From assembly GCA_964620095.1 (NCBI GenBank), contig CAZUGT010000077.1, forward strand, positions 1-15,671: a DNA stretch of 15,671 bases, given 5' to 3'. The notes below the pieces were generated by a model, which was given only the letters and a program-made list of their open reading frames with translations, was not told where the DNA came from and did not search any database. This stretch comes from JAJDXO01 sp964620095. Lineage in GTDB: Bacteria; Pseudomonadota; Alphaproteobacteria; Rhodospirillales; UBA2165. Below, piece by piece: positions 1 through 6,054 of this stretch. Position numbers and translations under genes: made by a program. How positions within the stretch are numbered: the first letter of the stretch is position 1; the number at the start of each line of letters is the position of its first letter.

Positions 1-1421
1 CGCACGCCGCCGCCGGCAAGCGCCTCGGCGCTCCGTTCCATGTTTTCGACCATGCGCGGCAGGCGCCGGAGGCCGCCGGCGATCTCGTCCGCGGCCTCGA
101 GGAGCCGCGCCTCGGGGCCCATATGGTCGGCGACCCAGTCATCCACCAGGGCCTGTGCCAGGAACCACACGTTGAGATCGGGGCACAGGGTCCGGCCGAC
201 CCCCTCGGTTACCAGCATGGTCTTCTGCAACAGCAGGAGTTGCGGCTGGGTCTCCATGTCGAAGGTCTCGGTCACCTGGAACAGGTGCGCCAGAAGTTTG
301 GCAATGGAGATATCGTTCTGGGGGCGGTCGAGAATGGGTTCCGCGATGGACCGGAGGGCCTGGGTAAACGCCTCCACCGAGTGGTGGGACGGGACGTAAC
401 CGGCCTCGAAATGCACCTCGGCGGCCCGCCGGTAGTTGCGTTCCAGAAAACTCATCAGCATTTCGCCGAGATAGCGGCGGGTGGGCGCGTCGAGCCGCCC
501 CATGATGCCGAAATCGACGGCGACGAGGTTCCCGTCTTCGTCGACGAACAGGTTGCCGGGGTGCTGGTCGGCGTGAAAGAACCCGTCCCTGAAGACCTGC
601 TTGAAGAAAATGGCGCCGGCCCTGGCGAGGAGGCCCTCCAGGTCGTGCCCGGCCGCCAGCAGCCGGTCCCGCTCGTCGATGGGGATGCCCGCAATCCGCT
701 CCACCGTCAAGACCCGGCGGGCGGTCAGTTGCCAATCGACCTCGGGCACGCGGTATCCCGGATCGTCGGCGAAGTTTTCCGCCAGTTCCTGGGCCGCGGC
801 CGCCTCGAGGCGCAGGTCCATTTCCAGCCGGACCGACTCTTCGAATGTCCGGATGACATCCACCGGCTTCAGCCGGCGGAGCTCCGGCCGGTGCCGTTCG
901 ACGATGCGCGCGAGCCAGAGGAACAAATCGATATCCGCGGCAAAGGCACGCTCGATGCCGGGCCGGAGCACCTTGACCGCTACCTCGCGGCCGTCGGTGG
1001 TGGTGGCGAAATGCACTTGCGCGATGGAGGCGGCGGCCGCGGGCTCGTCTTCGAACGCGCTGAACAGATCCTCGACGCTCGCGCCAAGCTGCTCCTCGAC
1101 CGCCGCCCGCGCTTCGGCGCCGCTGAAGGGCGGCAGATGATCCTGAAGGTCCGCGAGCGCCCGCGCGATATCCTCTCCCAGGAGGTCGGGCCGGGTGGAC
1201 AGGGTTTGTCCGAGCTTGATGAAGCTCGGCCCGAGGGCTTGGAGGGCGCCGGCCAAGCGTTCCCCGGGCGGGCCGTCGACGGCGGGTTTGACAAGCCGCC
1301 TCAGGACGGCCAGGGGCAGGGCCGCCGCCGGCAGGGGTTCGAGCGGAAATAGAGCGTCATATTTGGCCAGAATACGGGCGATCGCGTAGAGCCGCCGAAG
1401 ATTGGCGATGGTGCCGGCCAC
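1..1421 (-). CDS. ubiB: UbiB, ubiquinone biosynthesis ADCK/ABC1-type kinase-like protein (3' end off window)
   Basis: Atypical protein-kinase-like ATPase of the UbiB/ADCK family, which supports aerobic ubiquinone (coenzyme Q) biosynthesis at the inner membrane. About 473 residues are visible. The family usually has 500-550, so the C-terminal membrane anchor should lie beyond the window edge. Family motifs are present in order: the invariant KxGQ motif (K-L-G-Q, residues 69-72), the alanine-rich nucleotide loop that replaces a normal P-loop (A-A-A-A-S-I-A-Q-V-H, about 128-137), the VAVK lysine (K150), the catalytic loop H-A-D-Q-H-P-G-N (283-290) and the metal-binding D-F-G (303-305). The start is GTG at 1419-1421, only two bases after the ubiE stop, so the two genes are probably one translationally coupled ubiE-ubiB operon. 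The N-terminal sequence ending D-A-L-F-P-L-E fits alphaproteobacterial homologues. Identity is very secure; only the exact start is inferred. Confidence 0.95.
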   Translation of the reverse strand, partial: MAGTIANLRRLYAIARILAKYDALFPLEPLPAAALPLAVLRRLVKPAVDGPPGERLAGALQALGPSFIKLGQTLSTRPDLLGEDIARALADLQDHLPPFSGAEARAAVEEQLGASVEDLFSAFEDEPAAAASIAQVHFATTTDGREVAVKVLRPGIERAFAADIDLFLWLARIVERHRPELRRLKPVDVIRTFEESVRLEMDLRLEAAAAQELAENFADDPGYRVPEVDWQLTARRVLTVERIAGIPIDERDRLLAAGHDLEGLLARAGAIFFKQVFRDGFFHADQHPGNLFVDEDGNLVAVDFGIMGRLDAPTRRYLGEMLMSFLERNYRRAAEVHFEAGYVPSHHSVEAFTQALRSIAEPILDRPQNDISIAKLLAHLFQVTETFDMETQPQLLLLQKTMLVTEGVGRTLCPDLNVWFLAQALVDDWVADHMGPEARLLEAADEIAGGLRRLPRMVENMERSAEALAGGGV

Positions 1422-1423
1422 GA

Positions 1424-2200
1424 CTATATCCGCCAACCCTCGTGAATGGCGGCAATCCCGCCCGAGAGGTTCGTGTATTTTACCATGTCGAGGCCGGCGG
1501 CCCGGATCAGGGTTTCGTATTCCGCCTGGCCTGGGAAGCGGCGAATGCTCTCCGCCAGGTACCGGTACGCCTCCCGGTCGTTGGCGACCAGTTCCCCGAG
1601 CGCCGGCAGCACGCGGAAGGAATAGGCGTCATAGAGCTCCGACAGGACCGGCAGGATCACCTTGCCGAACTCCAGGCAAAGAAACCGCCCGCCGGGCCTC
1701 AGGACGCGCCGCGCCTCCGACAGCGCCGCCGGCAGATCGGTGACATTGCGAAAACAGAACGCGGTGGCGAACGTCTCGACCGATCCGTCGGGAAACGGCA
1801 GTTGCTCGGCGTCGCCGCAAATCCAGGTGACCTCGCCGAGGACCCCATGGTCGAGACCCCGGTCCCTGCCCGCTTCCAGCATGTTGCGGTTGATGTCGCA
1901 GACCGTCACCGAGCCGCCGCCGCGCTCGAGAAACCTGAAGGCGATGTCGCCGGTTCCCCCGCCCACATCCAGCAGGTGAGCCCCGGGCCGGGGCTTGATC
2001 CGGTCGAGCAGCGCGCCCTTCCACAGCCGGTGAATGCCGCCGCTCATCAGATCGTTCATCAGATCGTAGCGGGCGGAAACGCTGTCGAAGACGGCCCGCA
2101 CCATCCCCGACTTTTCATCGGCACCGACATCCCGGAAGCCGAACGATGCGGTCTCTCCGGAGGCGGATTCTCCTTGAGTCCCAGGTGGTTGCTTGGCCAT
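1424..2200 (-). CDS. ubiE: UbiE, ubiquinone/menaquinone biosynthesis C-methyltransferase
   Basis: SAM-dependent C-methyltransferase that methylates the benzoquinol ring in ubiquinone synthesis (and demethylmenaquinol where menaquinone is made). It has 258 residues, normal for the family. The SAM-binding motif I, L-D-V-G-G-G-T-G-D, is at residues 77-85. The UbiE signature region F-D-S-V-S-A-R-Y-D-L-M-N-D-L-M-S-G-G is near 38-55, with F-R-N-V at about 160-163 and the conserved C-terminal end G-G-I-A-A-I-H-E-G-W. The frame stays open far upstream across the divergent mutM gene, but homology to UbiE begins near F-G-F-R, so the ATG at 2198-2200 is the sensible start. It lies head-to-head with mutM across 45 bp and directly upstream of ubiB, a common alphaproteobacterial arrangement. 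Confidence 0.96.
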   Translation of the reverse strand: MAKQPPGTQGESASGETASFGFRDVGADEKSGMVRAVFDSVSARYDLMNDLMSGGIHRLWKGALLDRIKPRPGAHLLDVGGGTGDIAFRFLERGGGSVTVCDINRNMLEAGRDRGLDHGVLGEVTWICGDAEQLPFPDGSVETFATAFCFRNVTDLPAALSEARRVLRPGGRFLCLEFGKVILPVLSELYDAYSFRVLPALGELVANDREAYRYLAESIRRFPGQAEYETLIRAAGLDMVKYTNLSGGIAAIHEGWRI

Positions 2201-2210
2201 CAGCGGACCA

Positions 2211-2235
2211 TAGCGGAAGCCGCCGGAAACCGCTA
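2211..2235. promoter_or_regulatory. Inverted repeat in the 45-bp divergent ubiE/mutM gap
   Basis: The gap holds TAGCGG, 13 bases, then CCGCTA, with a further AGCGG copy at 2202-2206. Promoters for both divergent genes must lie in or overlap this short gap, so the repeat could be a shared operator. I see no convincing -35/-10 pair, and a 6-bp arm in GC-rich DNA can arise by chance. Confidence 0.25.
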
Positions 2236-2245
2236 CTTTGTTGCC

Positions 2246-3085
2246 ATGCCCGAACTGCCCGAAGTTGAAACCGTGTGCCGGGGGTTGGCGCCGGCGATGG
2301 AAGGCGCCTCGATCTCGCGCGCCGTTGTCCGGCGCCGGGATCTCAGGATTCCCTTTCCGGACCATATGGCGGCGCGCCTTGAAAACCGCCGGATTTTGCA
2401 TTTGGGACGGCGGGCCAAGTACATCCTCGTTGCATTGGATGACGGGTGGACACTGGTCATACACCTGGGCATGTCGGGGCGCATGACCGTTTTCGGCGAC
2501 GCCCTGCCGCCGCCGGGGCCCCATGACCACGTGGATTTCGAGCTGGATGCGGGCGCCGTCCGGTTTTGCGATCCTCGCCGCTTCGGACTCATGGCCCTGG
2601 TCGAGACCGAAAAACTGAATGATCACAAGCTGTTCTCCCATTTGGGACCCGATCCGCTGGGAAACCGCTTCGACGCCATGACGCTGGATGCGGCTCTCGC
2701 CGGCAAACGCGGGCCGATCAAAATGGCCCTGCTCGATCAGCGGGTGGTCGCCGGGCTCGGCAACATTTACGTCTGCGAAAGCCTGTATCGGTCGGGCATT
2801 TCGCCCAGGCGCCGGGCGGGGACGGTACCCGGCAAGCGGGCCGGACGTCTGGCCGCCGCGATCCGGGAGACGCTGCTGGAGGCGATCGCGGCCGGCGGCT
2901 CTTCCCTTCGCGATCACGCCGCGCCGGATGGCCGGCTCGGTTACTTCCAGCACGGCTTCAAGGTCTACGATCGGGAGGGCCAGCCCTGTCCCGACTGCGA
3001 TTGCGACGTGGCCCGCACCGGCGGAATCCGGCGGTTGGTTCAATCCGGGCGCTCAACCTTCTATTGCTCCCGGCGCCAACGGTGA
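2246..3085 (+). CDS. mutM: MutM/Fpg, formamidopyrimidine-DNA glycosylase
   Basis: Base-excision repair bifunctional glycosylase/AP lyase that removes 8-oxoguanine and ring-opened purines. It has 279 residues, close to the usual 270-290. The N-terminus P-E-L-P-E-V-E-T gives the catalytic Pro and Glu right after Met1. The conserved R-R-A-K-Y (K58), H-L-G-M-S-G-R-M, R-R-F-G and L-G-N-I-Y-V-C-E (171-178) follow, and Q-S-G-R-S-T-F-Y-C forms the C-terminal zinc-finger hairpin with the DNA-contacting Arg269. The zinc site looks incomplete. Cysteines stand at 248, 251, 253 and 274, but the position expected to hold the last ligand (C-x2-C, residue 277) is Arg, read from CGC. One T-to-C change from TGC would cause this. 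Start ATG 2246 follows directly from the required P-E-L-P-E terminus. The gene is divergent from ubiE, and the next gene starts just after its stop. Confidence 0.95.
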   Translation: MPELPEVETVCRGLAPAMEGASISRAVVRRRDLRIPFPDHMAARLENRRILHLGRRAKYILVALDDGWTLVIHLGMSGRMTVFGDALPPPGPHDHVDFELDAGAVRFCDPRRFGLMALVETEKLNDHKLFSHLGPDPLGNRFDAMTLDAALAGKRGPIKMALLDQRVVAGLGNIYVCESLYRSGISPRRRAGTVPGKRAGRLAAAIRETLLEAIAAGGSSLRDHAAPDGRLGYFQHGFKVYDREGQPCPDCDCDVARTGGIRRLVQSGRSTFYCSRRQR

Positions 3086-3099
3086 GTAGAAGCGTAATC

Positions 3100-3486
3100 A
3101 TGGCCTTGAGTGGAAAATTCGCGGTCTGCGCCCTGCTCCAGATGCTTTGGGCGGGGGCGGCGATGGCGCAGGGTTTTCTCCCCGGCACCGAAGACATCCC
3201 CGTGATGCCGGGTTTGGAGCCGAGCGCCGAGGCGGAGACCGTCTTCGATACCCCCGCGGGACGGATCGTAACCGTGTCCGCGACCGCGCCGGCGCCGGCT
3301 TCGCGGGTCAGGGCCTTCTATGCCGAGTCGCTTCCCGCGCTTGGCTGGCGGCCCGCCGGACCCGGCCGATTTGTTCGCGAAGGCGAGGCCCTGCACTTAT
3401 CGGTCCAGGTGGCCCCGGCCTCCGGAACCCGGCGTGTCGTGGTCCAATTCACCCTTTCTCCAGTCCGGCCCGGCCGCCAGGAATAA
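3100..3486 (+). CDS. Small secreted protein of unknown function
   Basis: A 128-residue protein whose family I cannot name. From ATG 3100 it begins with a classic Sec signal peptide: a lysine at position 6, a hydrophobic core, then A-M-A before Q-G, which predicts cleavage near residue 23 and a periplasmic or exported mature protein of about 105 residues. The mature part contains I-P-V-M-P-G-L, F-D-T-P-A-G-R-I-V, an F-Y-A-E-S-L-P-A-L-G-W segment, a F-V-R-E-G-E-A-L segment and a final beta-strand-like V-V-V-Q-F-T-L. This suggests a compact alpha/beta domain. I recall similar small exported proteins beside mutM in alphaproteobacteria but no assigned function. An in-frame GTG at 3082 overlaps the mutM stop (GTGA) and could allow coupled translation; ATG 3100 gives the better signal peptide. 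Confidence 0.75.
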   Translation: MALSGKFAVCALLQMLWAGAAMAQGFLPGTEDIPVMPGLEPSAEAETVFDTPAGRIVTVSATAPAPASRVRAFYAESLPALGWRPAGPGRFVREGEALHLSVQVAPASGTRRVVVQFTLSPVRPGRQE

Positions 3487-3509
3487 CCGCATTTCCGCGG
3501 CTTACGGTG

Positions 3510-3538
3510 TTGACGATGGGGGTGCGCGCCACTATAAC
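3510..3538 (+). promoter_or_regulatory. sigma70-type promoter for rpsT
   Basis: TTGACG at 3510-3515 and TATAAC at 3533-3538 are separated by exactly 17 bases, close to the housekeeping consensus TTGACA-N17-TATAAT. Transcription should start near 3545, giving a leader of about 35 nt before the rpsT ATG. This is the best -35/-10 pair I found in the window, as expected for a highly expressed ribosomal protein gene. Confidence 0.75.
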
Positions 3539-3579
3539 CGCGCCCTTCGACGAACAGATGCAGGCAAAGAGAAATATTC

Positions 3580-3846
3580 ATGGCCAACCATCAATCGGCT
3601 AAGAAACGAATTCGTCAAATTCGGCGTCGCTCCCAGGTGAACCGGTCGCGCCTCAGCCGTATGCGGACCTACGTGAAGAAGGTCGAGGCGGCGATCGAGA
3701 CCGGTGATGCCGCCGCGGCCAAGGACGCGCTGAAGGCCGTGGAGCCCCAACTCATGCGGAGCGCTCAGAAAGGCATCATCCACAAGAACACCGCATCGCG
3801 AAAGTTGTCGCGCCTGTCGGCCCGCATCAAGTCGATGTCTGCGTAG
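3580..3846 (+). CDS. rpsT: 30S ribosomal protein S20
   Basis: Primary 16S rRNA-binding protein of the small subunit. It has 88 residues, the normal S20 length. It starts M-A-N-H-Q-S-A-K-K-R-I-R-Q, and has the typical very basic N-terminal helix, R-T-Y-V-K-K-V-E in the middle, and the conserved K-G-I-I-H-K-N-T-A-S-R-K-L-S-R-L near the C-terminus. A purine-rich AAAGAGA precedes the ATG. It has its own promoter (3510-3538) and terminator (3869-3897), so it is probably monocistronic. rpsT just upstream of dnaA is a common alphaproteobacterial arrangement. Confidence 0.98.
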   Translation: MANHQSAKKRIRQIRRRSQVNRSRLSRMRTYVKKVEAAIETGDAAAAKDALKAVEPQLMRSAQKGIIHKNTASRKLSRLSARIKSMSA

Positions 3847-3868
3847 CCGGTAACGGATTCAAACGGTT

Positions 3869-3897
3869 AGGCCGCATTCTTCGAATGCGGCCTTTTT
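3869..3897 (+). terminator. Intrinsic terminator of rpsT
   Basis: A perfect 11-bp stem, AGGCCGCATTC (3869-3879) with GAATGCGGCCT (3883-3893), closes a TTC loop. The stem ends in T and runs into more Ts, giving TTTTT at 3893-3897. It lies 23 nt after the rpsT stop. Confidence 0.9.
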
Positions 3898-3921
3898 CCT
3901 GCCCGGACGTCTTCCGAAGAG

Positions 3922-3947
3922 CGAGTCGGAACGACTCGAACCGAGTC
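3922..3947. repeat. Three GANTC sites at 10-bp spacing forming two alternative hairpins
   Basis: CGAGTCG (3922-3928) pairs with CGACTCG (3932-3938) around GAA, while GACTCG (3933-3938) pairs equally well with CGAGTC (3942-3947) around AAC. The middle arm is shared, so only one hairpin can form at a time. The pentamers GAGTC, GACTC and GAGTC start at 3923, 3933 and 3943, about one helical turn apart. GANTC is the target of the alphaproteobacterial cell-cycle methyltransferase CcrM. The element lies between the rpsT terminator and dnaA. A protein-binding site, methylation switch or RNA structure are all possible. Confidence 0.6.
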
Positions 3948-4385
3948 AAGAAGATTATTTTCGACGTTCCCTATTCAGTCCCGTTGAATCGAAAATTTGA
4001 GGCGAGTACAGTCGATCCTGGCTCGGCGCGCACACCTTGCGTCGATCTTCAATCGAAATCCAAGAAAGGCGGCTTGTTCAATTTGAATTGGGAAAAGTTT
4101 CTCTGAAAAATTGAGCGAAGAAAAGAATTCGTCCAATTTTGATATCCGGGGAAAATAAAAAACCAATAATAATTTTCGCCAAATTTCGGTTGGAAAAAGT
4201 GAAATGACGATAAGGTTCCGGGGTGAAGGACCGTGTCATTGGGGGAATACTAGCTGGGGGCAATATCTTCTTCGAATTGCCTTTGGTTTGAATTAGGAAA
4301 TCGCCGCAAGGCGTGATCCGAACGAATCGAAGCGGTCCGTATCGGCCCTTCCGGGGGCGTGCGGTTTGGTGGGCTGGCAAAACTC
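3948..4385. other. AT-rich intergenic region upstream of dnaA (dnaA control region, possible origin)
   Basis: I see no credible gene here; the short open frames look like chance. Over 4081-4200 I count 83 of 120 bases as A or T (69%), in strong contrast to the GC-rich genes on both sides. The heptamer AATCGAA occurs at 3987, 4051 and 4325. A 14-mer of the form TTTGAATTRGGAAA appears near 4084, with one mismatch, and near 4287. GANTC sites occur at 3986 and 4324. The position and AT-richness would suit a DNA-unwinding element or dnaA promoter region. However, I find no clear DnaA box (TTATCCACA or close variants) and no CtrA-type TTAA-N7-TTAA, so calling it oriC would be speculative. I could not fix a -35/-10 pair with confidence. 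Confidence 0.5.
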
Positions 4386-5783
4386 ATGGGCACCAATTCT
4401 GACGAACGTCTTCTGGAAAATCAGTGGTATCGCGTAAGCAGCCGTCTCAAGGCCGAGATCGGTGAAACGGCATATGAAAATTGGCTGAAGCCGCTCCGGG
4501 TCCGGGAGATCAACGGTTCCGAGGTGCGGATCGCCGTGCCGAGCCGCTTCATGCGCGACTGGGTGGTTGCAAATTACGGCGAGCGTCTGAGGGAATTGTG
4601 GGCCGGCGAGAATCCCGGCATTAAGTCCGTCGATATCTCCATTCAGCCGGGCTCGGATACGGAACCCGACGAGGAACCGGCCTCCCCGACGGCCAAAGCC
4701 GCCGCCGCCCGGGCATCCGTGGATGCCAGGCAGGCGCGGGGCATCGTTGCGCCGGGTGAAATCTCCGCGCCCCTCGACCCCCGGTTCACGTTCTCGAATT
4801 TCGTCGTCGGCAAGCCGAATGAATTTGCCTATGCGGCGGCCCGCCGGGTCGCCGAGGCGGCATCGGTCCCGTTCAATCCGTTGTTCCTCTATGGCGGCGT
4901 CGGCCTCGGCAAGACCCATCTCATGCATGCGATCGCCTGGGATATCGTCCAGCGGGATCCAAACCGGACGGTGATGTACTTGTCGGCCGAGAAGTTCATG
5001 TACCGGTTCGTTCGGGCGCTTCGCGAACAGAACACCGTCGATTTCAAGGAGCAGTTTCGCTCCGTCGACGTACTGATGATCGATGACGTGCAATTCATCG
5101 GCGGCCGCGACGCGACGCAGGAGGAGTTTTTCCATACCTTCAACGCGCTTGTCGATCAGGGCCGCCAGATCATCCTGTCGGCCGACAAGTCGCCCTCCGA
5201 CCTCGAGGGCGTTGAGGAGCGCCTGAAGTCGCGGCTCAATTGCGGTTTGGTGGCCGATATCCATGCCACCACCTACGAACTCCGGCTGGCCATCCTGGAA
5301 ACCAAGGCCGAGCAGATGAAAATTTCGGCGCCGCCCAAGGTGCTGGAGTTTCTCGCCCACAAGATCACGTCGAACGTCCGGGAGCTCGAGGGGGCGCTCA
5401 ACCGGGTCGCCGCGCACACCCAGCTGGTGGGCCGGGATTTGACCCTGGAGACCACTCAGGACGTTCTCCACGACCTGCTCCGGGCCAACGACCGGCGCGT
5501 GACCATAGAAGAAATTCAAAAGCGGGTGGCGGAACATTTCAACATCCGCGTTTCGGACATGCACTCGGCCCGGCGCGCCCGTTCCGTGGCCCGTCCGCGG
5601 CAAGTGGCGATGTATCTGGCCAAACAACTGACATCCCGCTCGTTGCCGGAAATCGGCCGCAAGTTCGGCGGACGCGACCACACCACGGTCATGCACGCGG
5701 TCCGGAAGGTCGACGAACTCCGCGAAAAAGACGGCTCGTTCGCGGAGGATGTAGAGCTGCTACGGCGGATGCTAGAGGGCTAA
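4386..5783 (+). CDS. dnaA: Chromosomal replication initiator protein DnaA
   Basis: AAA+ ATPase that binds and melts the replication origin and loads the helicase. It has 465 residues, within the family range. Domain I runs from about residue 10 (W-Y-R-V-S-S-R-L, then N-W-L-K-P-L). A short charged, Ala-rich linker follows near 95-130. Domain III has Walker A G-G-V-G-L-G-K-T (170-177), Walker B with D233-D234 in M-I-D-D-V-Q-F, and the R-L-K-S-R-L arginine region. Domain IV is the helix-turn-helix DNA-binding domain, with the DnaA signature around G-R-D-H-T-T-V-M-H-A-V (D431). ATG 4386 is chosen because domain I homology starts just after it. An in-frame GTG at 4359 would add nine unconserved residues. 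It heads the dnaA-dnaN-recF-gyrB cluster, and the AT-rich gap upstream presumably carries its promoter. Confidence 0.97.
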   Translation: MGTNSDERLLENQWYRVSSRLKAEIGETAYENWLKPLRVREINGSEVRIAVPSRFMRDWVVANYGERLRELWAGENPGIKSVDISIQPGSDTEPDEEPASPTAKAAAARASVDARQARGIVAPGEISAPLDPRFTFSNFVVGKPNEFAYAAARRVAEAASVPFNPLFLYGGVGLGKTHLMHAIAWDIVQRDPNRTVMYLSAEKFMYRFVRALREQNTVDFKEQFRSVDVLMIDDVQFIGGRDATQEEFFHTFNALVDQGRQIILSADKSPSDLEGVEERLKSRLNCGLVADIHATTYELRLAILETKAEQMKISAPPKVLEFLAHKITSNVRELEGALNRVAAHTQLVGRDLTLETTQDVLHDLLRANDRRVTIEEIQKRVAEHFNIRVSDMHSARRARSVARPRQVAMYLAKQLTSRSLPEIGRKFGGRDHTTVMHAVRKVDELREKDGSFAEDVELLRRMLEG

Positions 5784-5800
5784 TCGCCGGCTGACCGGTT

Positions 5801-5812
5801 CGGCCTAGGCCG
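5801..5812. repeat. Perfect 12-bp palindrome just after dnaA
   Basis: CGGCCTAGGCCG is a perfect palindrome 18 bases after the dnaA stop codon. With no loop it is not a good RNA hairpin, so a site for a dimeric DNA-binding protein is more likely than a terminator. No T-run follows. GC-rich palindromes of this length can occur by chance. Confidence 0.4.
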
Positions 5813-5883
5813 CGCGCTGCCGAATTTCTGATTCGCGCCTATATATCAGAGGCTTAGCCTTGGAGAGGCGCGGCGAAATAAGC

Positions 5884-5911
5884 TTCGATCCTGGCGAAAT
5901 TCTGCTATAAT
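5884..5911 (+). promoter_or_regulatory. Putative dnaN promoter
   Basis: A perfect -10 hexamer TATAAT is at 5906-5911. The best -35 is the poor TTCGAT at 5884-5889 with a 16-base spacer, so activation may be needed. The predicted transcription start near 5918 falls inside two directly adjacent GATTC sites (5912-5921). The leader to the dnaN ATG would be about 137 nt and contains the hairpin at 5967-5992. Confidence 0.5.
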
Positions 5912-5966
5912 GATTCGATTCCGGTTCGGCGCCTCCCGAGCGCCCGACTCCACTGATTCTTGGCCG

Positions 5967-5995
5967 ATTCCGGCGTCCTCCTGCGCCGGAATTTT
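5967..5995 (+). terminator. Terminator-like hairpin in the dnaN leader
   Basis: A 9-bp perfect stem, ATTCCGGCG (5967-5975) with CGCCGGAAT (5984-5992), closes an 8-base loop and is followed by TTT, giving TTTT at 5992-5995. It could terminate dnaA transcripts, or attenuate transcripts from the upstream TATAAT, since it lies between that -10 and dnaN. The T-run is short, so it may be a weak terminator or only an RNA structure. Confidence 0.5.
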
Positions 5996-6054
5996 CGCCA
6001 CCGGAATCGTCCTCGGGGGAACGCCGACGAAGCAAAGCAGGTCGAAACGAACCC

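Larger units (their letters stand above)
5830..6008. promoter_or_regulatory. Dense cluster of seven GANTC (CcrM-type) sites in the dnaA-dnaN gap
   Basis: GANTC pentamers start at 5830, 5912, 5917, 5946, 5955, 5966 and 6004: seven in 179 bases. About one per 256 bases is expected at uniform composition, and a hand count gave about eight in the 2457-bp gyrB gene. In alphaproteobacteria GANTC is methylated by CcrM, and promoters of cell-cycle genes can respond to its methylation state. The sites cover the putative dnaN promoter and leader, so a replication-timed control of dnaN is a reasonable inference. An 8-bp direct repeat GGCGAAAT at 5872 and 5893, 21 bp apart, lies just upstream of the -10. 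Confidence 0.55.

Noticed and set aside
123..1352. 409-codon plus-strand open frame across ubiB
   Set aside because: It lies opposite ubiB, whose kinase motifs are unmistakable. Its translation shows no recognisable domain; long antisense frames are expected in GC-rich DNA.
2201..3043. Long N-terminal extension of UbiE across mutM
   Set aside because: The frame is open, but UbiE homology starts just after ATG 2200 and the extension is the antisense of mutM.
3898..4385. DnaA boxes or CtrA sites in the dnaA upstream gap
   Set aside because: TGATCCGAA near 4314 and TTATCGTCA on the minus strand near 4205 each differ from DnaA boxes at two or more positions, and there is no TTAA-N7-TTAA. Not enough to call.
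4293..5696. 467-codon minus-strand frame opposite dnaA
   Set aside because: No recognisable protein features; DnaA motifs are complete on the plus strand.
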